DNA of 64,000 bases, from NCBI GenBank assembly GCA_014841835.1, contig JACYUQ010000003.1, positions 682,001-746,000 on the forward strand, read 5' to 3'. Every line of letters starts with the position of its first letter. Position 1 is the first letter of the stretch. Origin of the DNA: Oxalobacteraceae sp. CFBP 13730 (GTDB lineage Bacteria > Pseudomonadota > Gammaproteobacteria > Burkholderiales > Burkholderiaceae_D). The notes under the pieces are model-generated. The model had not been told where the DNA came from, made no database searches, and saw only the letters and a program-made list of their open reading frames with translations. The translations under genes and the position numbers were made by a program. This document shows positions 1 to 9,618 of the stretch, in pieces.

Positions 1-4
1 CCAG

Positions 5-30
5 AACGCCGCCCTTGGGCGGCGTTTTTA
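5..30 (+). terminator. Intrinsic terminator of an upstream gene
   Basis: A GC-rich hairpin (aacgccgccc paired with gggcggcgtt) is followed directly by a T-run. It ends a + strand transcript that starts before the window and insulates ribF. Confidence 0.7.
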
Positions 31-94
31 TTTGGTCAGCGTCCGCAGACCGTGGCATGCACCTTCAGCGGGGAACCATTCCTCTTATGCAACG

Positions 95-122
95 TCGGTT
101 TGCCGCGCAGTTCCCGTATAAT
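95..122 (+). promoter_or_regulatory. Candidate ribF promoter
   Basis: A perfect TATAAT lies at 117-122, 54 bases before the ribF start and after the terminator. The -35 region (about 94-99) is poor. No FMN-riboswitch-like sequence is visible in the short leader. Confidence 0.4.
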
Positions 123-176
123 CAGGCTTTTGGCGCCGCATACCGACAGCATGGCGCGCAACCGGAACCAGACTTG

Positions 177-1148
177 ATGAAGGTATTTCGCGGACTTCCC
201 AACGACAGGGCGCGCGCACCATGCGCGCTCACGATCGGCAATTTCGACGGCGTCCATCGGGGCCATCAGGCCCTGCTGGCGCAAGTGCGCGGCGCCGCCG
301 ACCGGCTCGGGCTGGACGCGGCCGTGATGACGTTCGAGCCGCATCCCCGCGAATACTTTGCCCACAAACTGGGCGACCCGTCCAAGGCACCGGCGCGCGT
401 GGCCAATCTGCGCGACAAGCTCGAAGACCTGGACCAGGCCGGCATCGACCGCGTCATTGTCGAACATTTCAATGAACAGTTTGCCGCCATGTCGCCGCAG
501 GATTTCGTCCAGCGCGTGCTGGTCGACGGCCTGCACGTCAAGTGGCTGATGGTGGGCGACGACTTCTGCTTCGGCGCGCGCCGCGCCGGCAACATCGCGA
601 TGCTGACTGAAGCCGGCCGCGAACACGGTTTCGAAGTCCACACGCTGGGCACCGTGATGCATGGCGCCGTACGCATTTCGTCGTCGGCCGTGCGCGCGGC
701 GCTGGCCGATGGCGACTTTTGCGCCACCAGCCGGCTGCTCGGCCATCCCTACGCGATGTCGGGCCATGTCATCCATGGCGCCAAGCTCGGCCGCACGCTG
801 GGCTTCCCGACCTTGAATCTGCGCGTCACGCACCGCCCTGCCCTGTCCGGCATTTTTGTCGTGCAGGTGCACGGTCTGGCCGACCATCCGCTGCCGGCCG
901 TGGCCAGCCTGGGCGTGCGCCCCACCGTCGAAGACGCCGGCCGCACCTTGCTTGAAGTCCATGTATTCGACTATGCCGGCCAGTGTTACGGCAAGCTGGT
1001 GCGCGTGGAGTTTCTGGCCAAGTTGCGCGACGAGGAAAAATACGCCGACCTGGCCCTGCTCACCGCCGCGATCGACAACGACGCGCTGCAGGCGCGCGCG
1101 TTCTTCGACCGGCGTAATGGCGCGCTGAACGCGACCGACCGAATTTGA
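177..1148 (+). CDS. ribF: Bifunctional riboflavin kinase / FAD synthetase
   Basis: Converts riboflavin to FMN and then to FAD in the cytoplasm. The N-terminal FMN adenylyltransferase domain shows the nucleotide-binding [10 protein letters not shown] near residues 21-30 and an ISSSAVR motif near 170. The C-terminal flavokinase domain shows [10 protein letters not shown] near 205. The 323-residue product has the normal family length. An upstream in-frame extension exists, but it would start inside the promoter/terminator region, so the ATG at 177 (MKVFRGL) is preferred. It heads the conserved betaproteobacterial order ribF-ileS-lspA. A short hairpin without a T-run (about 1152-1189) lies between it and ileS, so read-through into ileS is plausible. 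Confidence 0.95.
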   Translation: MKVFRGLPNDRARAPCALTIGNFDGVHRGHQALLAQVRGAADRLGLDAAVMTFEPHPREYFAHKLGDPSKAPARVANLRDKLEDLDQAGIDRVIVEHFNEQFAAMSPQDFVQRVLVDGLHVKWLMVGDDFCFGARRAGNIAMLTEAGREHGFEVHTLGTVMHGAVRISSSAVRAALADGDFCATSRLLGHPYAMSGHVIHGAKLGRTLGFPTLNLRVTHRPALSGIFVVQVHGLADHPLPAVASLGVRPTVEDAGRTLLEVHVFDYAGQCYGKLVRVEFLAKLRDEEKYADLALLTAAIDNDALQARAFFDRRNGALNATDRI

Positions 1149-1260
1149 GTGCGCTTCCCGGCCAGTCGACGATTGGCAGGAAGCGCCTCCCCCTGTTTGC
1201 CAGACCCCATTCGACGCGGCGCACGGCGCCGTGCACACGAACACCCAACAAAAGAACCTT

Positions 1261-4146
1261 ATGTCCGATACCAAACAGCACAACCCTGCCAAGGGCGGGA
1301 AAAAGCCCGAGAGCAAATACCCGGTCAATATGACCGACACCCCGTTCCCGATGCGCGGCGACCTCGCCAAGCGCGAGCCGGGCTGGGTCAAGCAGTGGCA
1401 GGACAAGAAAATCTACGAGCGCGTGCGCAAGGCAGCCAAGGGCCGTCCAACCTTCATCCTGCACGACGGGCCACCGTATGCAAATGGCGATATCCACCTG
1501 GGCCACGCCGTCAACAAGATCCTGAAAGACATGGTGTTGAAGTCGCGCACCATCGCCGGCTTCGACGCGCCGTACGTGCCGGGCTGGGATTGCCACGGCA
1601 TGCCGATCGAGATCCAGATCGAAAAACTGTATGGCAAGAACCTGCCGACAGCCGAGGTGCTGCAAAAGGCCCGCGCCTACGCGCTCGAGCAGATCGATCG
1701 CCAGCGCGCCGGCTTCATCCGCCTTGGTGTGCTCGGCGAATGGGACAACCCGTACATGACCATGGCCTACAGCAATGAGGCCGACGAGCTGCGCGCGCTC
1801 GGCACGCTGCTCGAAAAAGGGTATGTCTACCGTGGCCTGAAACCCGTGAACTGGTGCTTCGATTGCGGTTCGGCGCTGGCCGAAGCCGAAGTCGAATACC
1901 AGGACAAGCGCGACCCGGCGATCGACGTCGGCTTCCCGTTTGCCGAACCTGAAAAAATCGCCGCTGCCTTCGGCCTGGATAAACTTCCGGCTGGCGACGG
2001 TTTCATCGTCATCTGGACCACGACCCCCTGGACCATCCCGTCGAACCAGGCGCTCAACGCCGGTCCGGAAGTCCAGTATTCGCTGGTGCAGGCCGAGCGT
2101 GATGGCAAGCCGCTCCTGCTGATCCTGGGTTCCGAGCTGGTCGAGTCGTGCCTGACGCGCTACAAACTCGAAGGCACGGTCATCGCCACCACCGTCGGCG
2201 AAAAGCTGGCCGGCATCAATTTCAAGCACCCGCTGCATGCGCAGGACGCGTTCTACGACCGCTTGTCGCCCTTGTACCTGGCCGACTACGTCACGGTCGA
2301 CAGCGGTACGGGTGTCGTGCACTCGGCGCCCGCCTACGGCCTGGAAGACTTCGTGTCGTGCAAGGCGCACGGCATGCAGGATGACGACATCCTCAAGCCG
2401 GTCATGGGCGATGGCCGCTTCGTCCCGACGCTGCCATTGTTTGGCGGCCTGACGATCTGGGAAGCGAGCAAACCGATCTGCGCCGCGCTGACCGAAGCCG
2501 GTGCGCTGTTCGAACTCAAGATGTTCGATCACAGCTACATGCACTGCTGGCGTCACAAGACGCCGATCATCTACCGCGCCACCAGCCAGTGGTTCGCCGG
2601 CATGGACCTCACGCCAAAGGATGGCGGCCCGACCCTGCGCCAGACCGCGCTGGCCGGCATCGCCAAGACCCAGTTCTTCCCGGACTGGGGCCAGGCGCGC
2701 CTGCACGGCATGATCGAAAACCGCCCGGACTGGACCCTGTCGCGCCAGCGCCAGTGGGGCGTGCCGATGGCCTTCTTCATCCATAAAGAGACCGGCACGC
2801 TGCACCCGCGCACGCCGGAGCTGCTGGAGCAAGTGGCCAAGCTGTTCGAAACTGGCGGCATCGACGCCTGGCATACGCTCGACCCGGTCACGCTGCTGGG
2901 CGACGACGCCGCGATCTATGAAAAGAACCGGGACACGCTGGACGTCTGGTTCGATTCGGGCGCGACCCACCAGACGGTGCTGCGCGGCTCGCACAAGGAG
3001 CAGCTGGGCTTCCCGGCCGACCTGTACCTGGAAGGCTCCGACCAGCACCGCGGCTGGTTCCACTCGTCGCTGCTGACGTCGTCGATGCTCAATGGCGAGC
3101 CGCCATACAAGGCGCTGCTCACGCACGGCTTCACGGTCGACGAGCATGGCAAGAAGATGTCGAAGTCGCTCGGCAACACGATGGCGCCGCAGAAAATCTC
3201 CGACACGCTCGGCGCCGACATCCTGCGCCTGTGGGTGGCTTCGACCGATTACACGGGCGAGCTGTCGATCGGCGAAGAGATCCTGAAGCGCGTGACCGAA
3301 TCGTACCGCCGCATCCGCAACACGCTGCGCTTCCTGCTGGCCAACACGTCGGACTTCAACCCGGCGCAGCACGCGGTGCCGATGGGCGAGCTGCTCGAGA
3401 TCGACCGCTATGCGATCGCCTCGATGGCCCAGTTGCAGAAGGACGTGGCGGCGCACTTCGAGCGCTACGAATTCCACCCGGTCGTCTCGCGCCTGCAGAA
3501 CTACTGCTCGGAAGACCTGGGCGGCTTCTACCTGGATATCCTGAAGGACCGCCTGTACACGACCGGCATCGATTCGCCAGCACGCCGCTCGGCCCAGACC
3601 GCGCTGTGGCACATCGCGCATGCGCTGCTGCGCGTGATGTCGCCGGTGCTGTCGTTCACGGCCGAAGAAGCGTGGGCCGTGTTTGCGGACCAGGAAACGT
3701 TCAACGCGAGCGATGAAACCATCTTTACGCAGACACTGTGGACCTTCCCGGAGCTGCCGGATGGCGATGCGCTGCTGGCCAAATACGCCTTGCTGCGCCA
3801 GGTGCGCCTCGACGTAACCAAGCAACTGGAAGAAGTGCGCACCTCGGGCGCGATCGGTTCGTCGCTGCAGGCCGAACTGGCGATCAAGGCCTCGGGCGAG
3901 AAGTACCGCGCGCTGGCCAGCCTGGACGACGACCTGAAGTTCGTCTTCATCACGTCGCAGGCAAGCGTCACGGAAGTGGCAAGCGAGGCTGAAGAAGCCG
4001 TGGCCGTCGTGCCGTCAGACGCCGAGAAGTGCGAGCGCTGCTGGCACTATCGCCGCGACGTCGGCCACGACCCTGCGCATCCAACGCTGTGCGGCCGCTG
4101 CACAAGCAACCTGTTCGGCGCCGGCGAAGCGCGCCGCTTCGCATAA
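1261..4146 (+). CDS. ileS: Isoleucyl-tRNA synthetase
   Basis: Charges tRNA-Ile with isoleucine and edits valine. The 961-residue class I synthetase carries the HIGH-type motif HLGH near residue 78, the KMSKS loop (KKMSKSLGN) near 631 and a C-terminal zinc-binding CERC...CGRC cluster near 923-946, typical of bacterial IleS. The start at 1261 (MSDTKQ) is chosen over an in-frame GTG at 1231, which would add only ten non-conserved residues. It lies 112 bases after ribF and 18 bases before lspA, consistent with one operon. No T-box-like leader is seen. Confidence 0.96.
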   Translation: MSDTKQHNPAKGGKKPESKYPVNMTDTPFPMRGDLAKREPGWVKQWQDKKIYERVRKAAKGRPTFILHDGPPYANGDIHLGHAVNKILKDMVLKSRTIAGFDAPYVPGWDCHGMPIEIQIEKLYGKNLPTAEVLQKARAYALEQIDRQRAGFIRLGVLGEWDNPYMTMAYSNEADELRALGTLLEKGYVYRGLKPVNWCFDCGSALAEAEVEYQDKRDPAIDVGFPFAEPEKIAAAFGLDKLPAGDGFIVIWTTTPWTIPSNQALNAGPEVQYSLVQAERDGKPLLLILGSELVESCLTRYKLEGTVIATTVGEKLAGINFKHPLHAQDAFYDRLSPLYLADYVTVDSGTGVVHSAPAYGLEDFVSCKAHGMQDDDILKPVMGDGRFVPTLPLFGGLTIWEASKPICAALTEAGALFELKMFDHSYMHCWRHKTPIIYRATSQWFAGMDLTPKDGGPTLRQTALAGIAKTQFFPDWGQARLHGMIENRPDWTLSRQRQWGVPMAFFIHKETGTLHPRTPELLEQVAKLFETGGIDAWHTLDPVTLLGDDAAIYEKNRDTLDVWFDSGATHQTVLRGSHKEQLGFPADLYLEGSDQHRGWFHSSLLTSSMLNGEPPYKALLTHGFTVDEHGKKMSKSLGNTMAPQKISDTLGADILRLWVASTDYTGELSIGEEILKRVTESYRRIRNTLRFLLANTSDFNPAQHAVPMGELLEIDRYAIASMAQLQKDVAAHFERYEFHPVVSRLQNYCSEDLGGFYLDILKDRLYTTGIDSPARRSAQTALWHIAHALLRVMSPVLSFTAEEAWAVFADQETFNASDETIFTQTLWTFPELPDGDALLAKYALLRQVRLDVTKQLEEVRTSGAIGSSLQAELAIKASGEKYRALASLDDDLKFVFITSQASVTEVASEAEEAVAVVPSDAEKCERCWHYRRDVGHDPAHPTLCGRCTSNLFGAGEARRFA

Positions 4147-4164
4147 GTACCGGGTCCTGACACC

Positions 4165-4707
4165 ATGGCAACCAAAAAGAAACCAGCGCCGTCCGGCGCC
4201 ACCCTGATCAAGCGCAGCACGAACAAGAGCGTCGGCGCCAGCATGTTCCCCTGGATCGGGCTGTCCCTGATCATCGTCCTGCTCGACCAGGTCACCAAGC
4301 TCACCGTCGAGCGCACCTTTGCGTATGCCGAGACGGTGCCGATCACGGGCTTCTTCAACCTGATCAAGGTGTACAACCCGGGGGCAGCGTTCAGCTTCCT
4401 GGGCGACGCGAGCGGCTGGCAGCGCTGGCTGTTCCTGGGTATCGCCATTGGCGCCGTGGTGTTCTGCCTGTACATGATGAGCAAGAATGCGACGCAGCGC
4501 CTGTTCTGCTTCGCGCTCGCACTGATCATGGCGGGCGCAGTGGGCAACGGCATCGACCGCGTCGTGCACGGCCACGTGATCGACTTCCTCGATTTCTACT
4601 GGACCGGCATCGGCCACTTCCCGGCCTTCAATATCGCCGACATCGGCATCTCGGTCGGCGCCGTGCTGTTCGTGCTGGATGAATTCCGGCGCGTCAGCAA
4701 GTCGTGA
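4165..4707 (+). CDS. lspA: Lipoprotein signal peptidase (signal peptidase II)
   Basis: An inner-membrane aspartyl peptidase that cleaves the signal peptide of lipid-modified prolipoproteins. The protein has 180 residues and four predicted membrane segments. The two catalytic aspartates are in conserved contexts: NGIDRVVHGHVIDF near 130 and AFNIADIGIS near 158. A lysine-rich N-terminal extension of about 25 residues precedes the first membrane segment. It follows ileS by 18 bases, as in many proteobacteria, and is 13 bases before coaBC. Its clients in this window include the predicted lipoproteins at 6435, 43241 and 53820. Confidence 0.95.
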   Translation: MATKKKPAPSGATLIKRSTNKSVGASMFPWIGLSLIIVLLDQVTKLTVERTFAYAETVPITGFFNLIKVYNPGAAFSFLGDASGWQRWLFLGIAIGAVVFCLYMMSKNATQRLFCFALALIMAGAVGNGIDRVVHGHVIDFLDFYWTGIGHFPAFNIADIGISVGAVLFVLDEFRRVSKS

Positions 4708-4720
4708 CGGGCCAGGGGAA

Positions 4721-5947
4721 ATGAGCATGGACCTGAAAGGCAAACGCATCGTCCTGGGCCTGACTGGTGGTGTCGCCTGCTACAAGGCGGCCGAGCTGTG
4801 TCGCGCCCTGGTCAAGCACGGCGCCAGCGTGCAGGTCGTGATGACCGAGGCGGCGACGCATTTCATCGGCGCGGTCACCATGCAGGCCGTGTCGGGCAAC
4901 CCGGTCTACCTGGACCAGTGGGATGCCCGCATGGCCAACAACATGGCCCACATCGACCTGACCCGGGGTGCCGATGCGATCCTGATCGCGCCCTGTTCCG
5001 CCGATTTCATCCGCAAGCTGGTGCACGGCGCGGCCGACGATCTGCTCTCGCTGCTGTGCGTGGCGCGCCCGCGTCACGTGCCGCTGCACGTGGCACCCGC
5101 GATGAACGTCGAGATGTGGGACAACCCGGCCACGCAGCGCAATGTGACGCAGCTGCGCGCTGACGGCATCTGCCTGTTCGGCCCGGGCCGCGGCGCGCAA
5201 GCCTGTGGCGAGACGGGCATGGGACGCATGCTCGAAGCGGACGAACTGGTCGACGAGCTGATTGCCTCGTTCCAGCAGAAGGTGCTGGCGGGCCGGCGCG
5301 TGATGATCACGGCCGGGCCGACGTTCGAGCCGATCGATCCGGTGCGCGGCATCACCAATCTGTCGTCCGGCAAGATGGGCTACGCCATCGCGCGCGCCGC
5401 GCGCGAAGCCGGCGCCGATGTGACGCTGGTCTCCGGGCCGGTGTCGCTGCCCACGCCGCATGGCGTACGCCGCATCGACGTGCTCACCGCGCAGCAGATG
5501 CACGACGCTGTGATGGCGGGCGTCACGGGCCAGCACGTGTTCATCGGCGTGGCCGCGGTGGCCGACTGGCGCGTTGTCAATGCCAGCGACCAGAAACTCA
5601 AGAAGACGCCTGATGGCGCCCCGCCGGCGCTGGAGTTCGCGCAGAACGCGGACATCCTGGCGTCGGTTGCGGCGACCGTGTCGCTGTCCGGCTGGCCATA
5701 CTGCGTGGGCTTTGCCGCCGAATCCGAGCAGCTCGAAGCCTACGGCGCGGCCAAGCGCGAAAAGAAGGGCATCCCCCTATTGGTCGGCAACATCGGGCCG
5801 CAGACGTTCGGCCAGGACGACAACACGATCATCCTGTTCGATGAACACGGCCACGTGCTGCTCGAGCGCGCCGACAAGCTCACGCTGGCGCGCCAGCTGG
5901 TGTCCGAAATCGGCAAGCGCCTCGAACAGCGCTCCCTGCTCACCTGA
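4721..5947 (+). CDS. coaBC: Bifunctional phosphopantothenoylcysteine decarboxylase / phosphopantothenate-cysteine ligase
   Basis: Performs two successive steps of coenzyme A synthesis. The N-terminal flavoprotein (CoaC) half has [10 protein letters not shown] at 10-19, PAMNVEMW near 127 and the [10 protein letters not shown] substrate clamp near 168. The C-terminal CoaB half begins with [15 protein letters not shown] near 197 and has the QKLKKTP segment near 290. The 408-residue length is normal. The ATG at 4721 has a purine-rich ribosome-binding site (aggggaa) just upstream; an ATG two codons later is also possible. Confidence 0.95.
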   Translation: MSMDLKGKRIVLGLTGGVACYKAAELCRALVKHGASVQVVMTEAATHFIGAVTMQAVSGNPVYLDQWDARMANNMAHIDLTRGADAILIAPCSADFIRKLVHGAADDLLSLLCVARPRHVPLHVAPAMNVEMWDNPATQRNVTQLRADGICLFGPGRGAQACGETGMGRMLEADELVDELIASFQQKVLAGRRVMITAGPTFEPIDPVRGITNLSSGKMGYAIARAAREAGADVTLVSGPVSLPTPHGVRRIDVLTAQQMHDAVMAGVTGQHVFIGVAAVADWRVVNASDQKLKKTPDGAPPALEFAQNADILASVAATVSLSGWPYCVGFAAESEQLEAYGAAKREKKGIPLLVGNIGPQTFGQDDNTIILFDEHGHVLLERADKLTLARQLVSEIGKRLEQRSLLT

Positions 5948-5963
5948 TTACCCAGAAATTGCA

Positions 5964-6413
5964 ATGAAACATATCGACCTCAAAATCCTCGACCCGCGCA
6001 TGCAGGACCTGCTGCCGGCCTACGGCACGCCGGGCAGCGCTGGCCTGGACCTGCGCGCCTGCCTCGATGCGCCGTTGACCATCGCGCCGGGTGAAACCGT
6101 GCTGGTGCCGACCGGTCTGGCGATCCATATCGGCGATCCGGGTTACGCCGCGATGATCCTGCCGCGCAGTGGCCTGGGCCACAAGAGCGGCATCGTGCTG
6201 GGCAATCTGGTAGGCTTGATCGACTCCGATTACCAGGGCCAGCTGATGGTCTCCACCTGGAATCGCAGCAGCACCGCCTTCGTGCTGCAACCAATGGAAC
6301 GGCTCGCGCAGCTGATCATCGTGCCGGTACTGCAAGTGGCTTTCAACGTGGTGACGGACTTCGCGTCGAGCGACCGCGGCGTCGGTGGCTTCGGCAGCAC
6401 CGGCAAACAATAA
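5964..6413 (+). CDS. dut: dUTP diphosphatase (dUTPase)
   Basis: Hydrolyses dUTP to dUMP, keeping uracil out of DNA and feeding dTMP synthesis. All five trimeric-dUTPase motifs are present in the 149-residue product: [36 protein letters not shown] and the C-terminal [11 protein letters not shown] that closes over the active site. It starts 16 bases after coaBC, and the coaBC-dut linkage is common in proteobacteria. It is probably the last gene of the ribF-to-dut transcription unit or is co-transcribed with the lipoprotein gene that follows. Confidence 0.96.
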   Translation: MKHIDLKILDPRMQDLLPAYGTPGSAGLDLRACLDAPLTIAPGETVLVPTGLAIHIGDPGYAAMILPRSGLGHKSGIVLGNLVGLIDSDYQGQLMVSTWNRSSTAFVLQPMERLAQLIIVPVLQVAFNVVTDFASSDRGVGGFGSTGKQ

Positions 6414-6434
6414 CAAACCATGAGGAGCACCCCG

Positions 6435-7529
6435 ATGCGCATCCAGCGCCTGCACCGATTCACTTCCCCGGCGTTGATCGTCGCCACGGCAGCGCTGCTC
6501 GCTGCCTGCAGCACGCCGGGACCAATGCAATCGTCGACCGGGCCGGGCGCCGTGCCGGTCGAACAGGCGCCGGGCAAGCCCGAGGTCACGCCGCAGATGG
6601 CGGCCGCCGCCGAGGTGCTCCAGCGCATGGCAACGCAGCACGACCGCCTGTACCGCGTCGCCGCGCCCCTCCTGATCGACAACGCCGCACTGTGCACCAA
6701 GCACGCGCGCAACCTGCTGGGCTTCACGGCAAAGAACCGCTACACCTACCCGGGCCAGTACAACGAAGCGGCGTGGGTGGTGCTCGGCATGGACGAGCAC
6801 CTGCAGGTCACGAATGTGTTGAATGGCAGCGGCGCGGCCAAGGCCGGTCTGCGCCAGGGCGACCGCCTGCTGGCCGCCGCCGGCACGCCACTGCCGGTGG
6901 GTCCGAATGCCCTCAGCAAGGCCGGCGCCGTGTTCGGCCCGATCATGGCCAAGCAGGCCAGCCTGCCGCTGTCGATCGAGCGTGGCGGCAAGCCGCGCGA
7001 CCTGACCATTCCCGTCACGCGCGCCTGCGCCTTCGCCATTGAACTGGGCAACGCCGACAACATCAACGCGTATGCCGACGGCAGCCGCGTGATGGTCACG
7101 CGCGGCATGCTGGGCTTCGCCCAGAACGACGACGAAGTGGCGTACGTGGTGGCGCGCACGATGGCGCACAATATGCTGGGCCACGCGGCCACGCAGCGCA
7201 ATGCGGCCACCATCGGCAGCATCATCGACAACCTCACCGCCATCACGCCCGATACATCGATGCTGATCGGCAGCGGCGGCATCAAGGCGATGCCAGCCGC
7301 CGATGACGTCGCCGCCGACCGTCTGGCGATCTACCTGCTGGCGCGTGCCGGCTATCGCTACGAGGGTGCGTCCGCATTCTGGAAGCGCCTGGCGGCGACC
7401 TACCCGGCCAAGCTCCTGAATGGCTACACGGCGAATCACCCGGCCACGCCGATGCGCATCGCGGCAATCGACAAGACCGTGGTGGAAGTCAAGGCCAAGC
7501 AAAGCGGGAAGAAACCGCTGGTGCCTTGA
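6435..7529 (+). CDS. PDZ-containing M48-like lipoprotein with a degenerate zinc site
   Basis: A predicted envelope lipoprotein: an N-terminal signal ends in LLAAC, with the lipidated Cys at residue 25. A PDZ-like domain follows (VLNGSGAAKAGLRQGDRLL near 128-146). The C-terminal half resembles M48 peptidases (VARTMAHNMLGHA near 239-251, VAADRLAIYLLARAGY near 290, NHPATPMRIAAI at the end). The expected HExxH is not there: the segment reads HNMLGH, with Asn in place of the catalytic Glu and the second His displaced, and the ExxxD ligand appears as DVAAD. Catalysis is therefore doubtful. ATG 6435 is chosen because AGGAG at 6423-6427 is well spaced from it; an ATG at 6420 would lie upstream of that site. 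Confidence 0.75.
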   Translation: MRIQRLHRFTSPALIVATAALLAACSTPGPMQSSTGPGAVPVEQAPGKPEVTPQMAAAAEVLQRMATQHDRLYRVAAPLLIDNAALCTKHARNLLGFTAKNRYTYPGQYNEAAWVVLGMDEHLQVTNVLNGSGAAKAGLRQGDRLLAAAGTPLPVGPNALSKAGAVFGPIMAKQASLPLSIERGGKPRDLTIPVTRACAFAIELGNADNINAYADGSRVMVTRGMLGFAQNDDEVAYVVARTMAHNMLGHAATQRNAATIGSIIDNLTAITPDTSMLIGSGGIKAMPAADDVAADRLAIYLLARAGYRYEGASAFWKRLAATYPAKLLNGYTANHPATPMRIAAIDKTVVEVKAKQSGKKPLVP

Positions 7530-7541
7530 GCGCTGGCCTGC

Positions 7542-7567
7542 GCGCCGACACGTGCGGCGCTTTTTTT
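7542..7567 (+). terminator. Intrinsic terminator after the M48-like gene
   Basis: Stem gcgcc/ggcgc with a nine-base loop followed by seven T residues, 12 bases after the stop codon. It separates this unit from the XdhC-type gene. Confidence 0.65.
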
Positions 7568-7612
7568 GTATGATTGTCCATCTTATTCACCCGCCCCGGC
7601 GACACGAACACC

Positions 7613-8608
7613 ATGGACAGCATCGACCTCGACGTACTGAAAACCTGCGCCGCCTGGCTTGACGGCGGCCAGCGCTGCCAGCTGGTCACGGTCATCAAGA
7701 CCTGGGGTTCCAGCCCACGCCCGGTGGGCGCCACGCTGGCCATCTGCGAAGACGGCCAGGTGGTCGGCTCGGTCTCCGGTGGCTGCATCGAGGACGACCT
7801 GATCGCCCGCGTGCGCGACAACGGCATCGAAATCACCCTCCCCGAAATCATCAGCTACGGCATCAGCGCCGACGAAGCGCACCGCTTCGGCCTGCCCTGC
7901 GGCGGCACCATCGAGCTGGCCATCGAGCCGCTGTCGGTCGACAGTGGCATTAACGAGCTGCTCGCGCGTCTTGGCGAGGGCGAACTCGTCGAGCGCAGCG
8001 TGCAGCTGGCTACCGGCGCCGTCACGCTGTCCACGGCGCAGGCCACGGCCATCCAGCGCGTCGAAGACGGCGTGCTGCACACGCTGCACGGCCCGCGCTG
8101 GCGCCTGTACATCATCGGCGCCGGCCCGCTGTCGCGCTTCCTGGCGCAGATCGCCGCCGGCATGGATTACCGCGTCACCGTGTGCGACCCGCGCGAGGAA
8201 TACCGCAGCGGTTTTCACATTCCCGGCGTGACGCTGGTGCACGCGATGCCCGACGATCTGGTGATCGACGCCAGGCTCGATGCGCGCAGCGCCGTCGTGG
8301 CGCTCACGCACGACCCGAAGCTGGACGACCTGGCGCTGATGGAAGCGCTCAAGTCCGAAGCCTTCTACGTGGGCGCGATCGGCTCGCGCGCCAACAACGC
8401 CAAGCGGCGCGAACGTCTCAAGCTGTTCGATCTGACCGATGTTGAACTGGCGCGCCTGCATGGGCCGATCGGCCTGTACATCGGCAGCAAGACGCCGGCC
8501 GAAATCGCGGTGTCGATCATGGCCGAAATGACGGCCGTGAAGAACGCGGTACCACAGACGCTACTCATGCCGCATGCGGCCGCGCTGACGCTCGCCAGCG
8601 CCGCCTGA
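7613..8608 (+). CDS. XdhC/CoxI family protein
   Basis: XdhC proteins bind and help insert or sulfurate the molybdenum cofactor of xanthine dehydrogenase-type enzymes. The N-terminal XdhC_CoxI part has VIKTWGSSPRPVGATLAI and VSGGCIEDDL (near residues 25-60). The C-terminal Rossmann part begins at RLYIIGAGPLSRFLA near 164 and contains the family-typical FYVGAIGSRANNAKRRERL. The product is 331 residues. The ATG at 7613 is preferred to an upstream in-frame ATG inside the terminator region. No molybdenum hydroxylase genes are nearby, so its client enzyme is encoded elsewhere or its role is different. Confidence 0.85.
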   Translation: MDSIDLDVLKTCAAWLDGGQRCQLVTVIKTWGSSPRPVGATLAICEDGQVVGSVSGGCIEDDLIARVRDNGIEITLPEIISYGISADEAHRFGLPCGGTIELAIEPLSVDSGINELLARLGEGELVERSVQLATGAVTLSTAQATAIQRVEDGVLHTLHGPRWRLYIIGAGPLSRFLAQIAAGMDYRVTVCDPREEYRSGFHIPGVTLVHAMPDDLVIDARLDARSAVVALTHDPKLDDLALMEALKSEAFYVGAIGSRANNAKRRERLKLFDLTDVELARLHGPIGLYIGSKTPAEIAVSIMAEMTAVKNAVPQTLLMPHAAALTLASAA

Positions 8609-8700
8609 CGAACGGGTATCGATCGCAAGAAGCGGCTGGCACATTGCTGCCGGCCCTGCCACAATGGTCAGCCTGACAACTGGCCATTTCTTTCGACCTC

Positions 8701-9618
8701 ATGAACACCGCGAACATGCTGCGCCTCGTTGCGCTGGCCGCCATCTGGGGCGGCTCCTTCCTCTTCATGCGCATCGCCGCGCCGGTGCTCGGTCCGGCCG
8801 TGTTGATCGAATACCGGCTCGCGCTGGCGGCCGTGTTTCTTGCGCTGGTGAGCTGGGTGCTGCATCTGCGCGGGCGCGGCGCGCCGCTGAACGTGCGGCG
8901 CCACTGGCAGCATTACCTGATCCTGGGCCTGTTCAACTCTGCCCTGCCTTTTTTGTTGTTCGCGTTTGCGGCGCGCACGCTGTCGGCGTCGGTGCTGGCG
9001 GTGCTCAACGCCACCGCGCCGATGTGGGGCGCGCTGGTCGGCGCCGTGTGGGCGCGCCAGCAGGTCACGCGGCGCAGCGCCCTCGGCCTGCTGCTGGGCA
9101 CCGCCGGCGTCGCGCTGCTGGTCGGCTTTGATCACGTGGCCGAACGGCCCGGCGCAGGCCTGGCCGTGGCTGCGGCGCTGATCGCCGCCTTCAGCTACAG
9201 CGTCGCCAGCCAGTACACGAAATCGGCCGCCGCCAGCAAGGGTGGCGTGGCGCCGTTCGCCAATGCGCATGGCTCGATGTGGGCCTCGGCCCTGCTGGTG
9301 CTGCCGCTCGTCGCGTTCTTCCCGGCGCCGGGCGAGCCGACGGTTGGCATCATGGCCGCCGTGGTGACGCTGGGCGTGGTCTGCAGCGGTATCGCCTACA
9401 TCGTCTATTTCAAGCTGATCGAGGATGTGGGCGCCACGTCTGCGCTGACAGTCACGTTCCTCAGCCCCGTGTTCGGCATCCTGTGGGGCGCGCTGTTCCT
9501 GCATGAGGTGATCGGCTGGCACACGATCGCCGGTTCGGCGATCGTCCTGCTCGGCACGGCGCTGGTCACCGGATTCAAGCCGGCCTGGCGGCGCGTGCCA
9601 GCGCCAACGGGAATTTAA
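8701..9618 (+). CDS. EamA-family (DMT) transporter
   Basis: A predicted ten-helix inner-membrane metabolite exporter of the drug/metabolite transporter superfamily. The 305-residue protein is two EamA repeats: the first begins at LAAIWGGSFLFMRIA and the second with AALIAAFSYSVASQY near 160. The substrate cannot be read from sequence. Its TAA overlaps the ATG of the downstream glycosylase gene by one base (TAATG), so the two are translationally coupled. Confidence 0.85.
   Translation: MNTANMLRLVALAAIWGGSFLFMRIAAPVLGPAVLIEYRLALAAVFLALVSWVLHLRGRGAPLNVRRHWQHYLILGLFNSALPFLLFAFAARTLSASVLAVLNATAPMWGALVGAVWARQQVTRRSALGLLLGTAGVALLVGFDHVAERPGAGLAVAAALIAAFSYSVASQYTKSAAASKGGVAPFANAHGSMWASALLVLPLVAFFPAPGEPTVGIMAAVVTLGVVCSGIAYIVYFKLIEDVGATSALTVTFLSPVFGILWGALFLHEVIGWHTIAGSAIVLLGTALVTGFKPAWRRVPAPTGI

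Noticed and set aside
123..176. FMN riboswitch before ribF
   Set aside because: The leader between the -10 box and the start codon is only about 54 bases, too short for the conserved RFN element, and none of its conserved segments is visible.
1149..1260. T-box leader before ileS
   Set aside because: The gap is 112 bases with one short hairpin and no T-box-like consensus; T-boxes are also not expected in proteobacteria.
36..1406. A 456-codon open frame on the - strand opposite ribF
   Set aside because: It covers the ribF promoter and gene in antisense and resembles no family.
1060..3825. A 921-codon open frame on the - strand opposite ileS
   Set aside because: ileS has all synthetase motifs on the + strand; the antisense translation has no recognisable domain.
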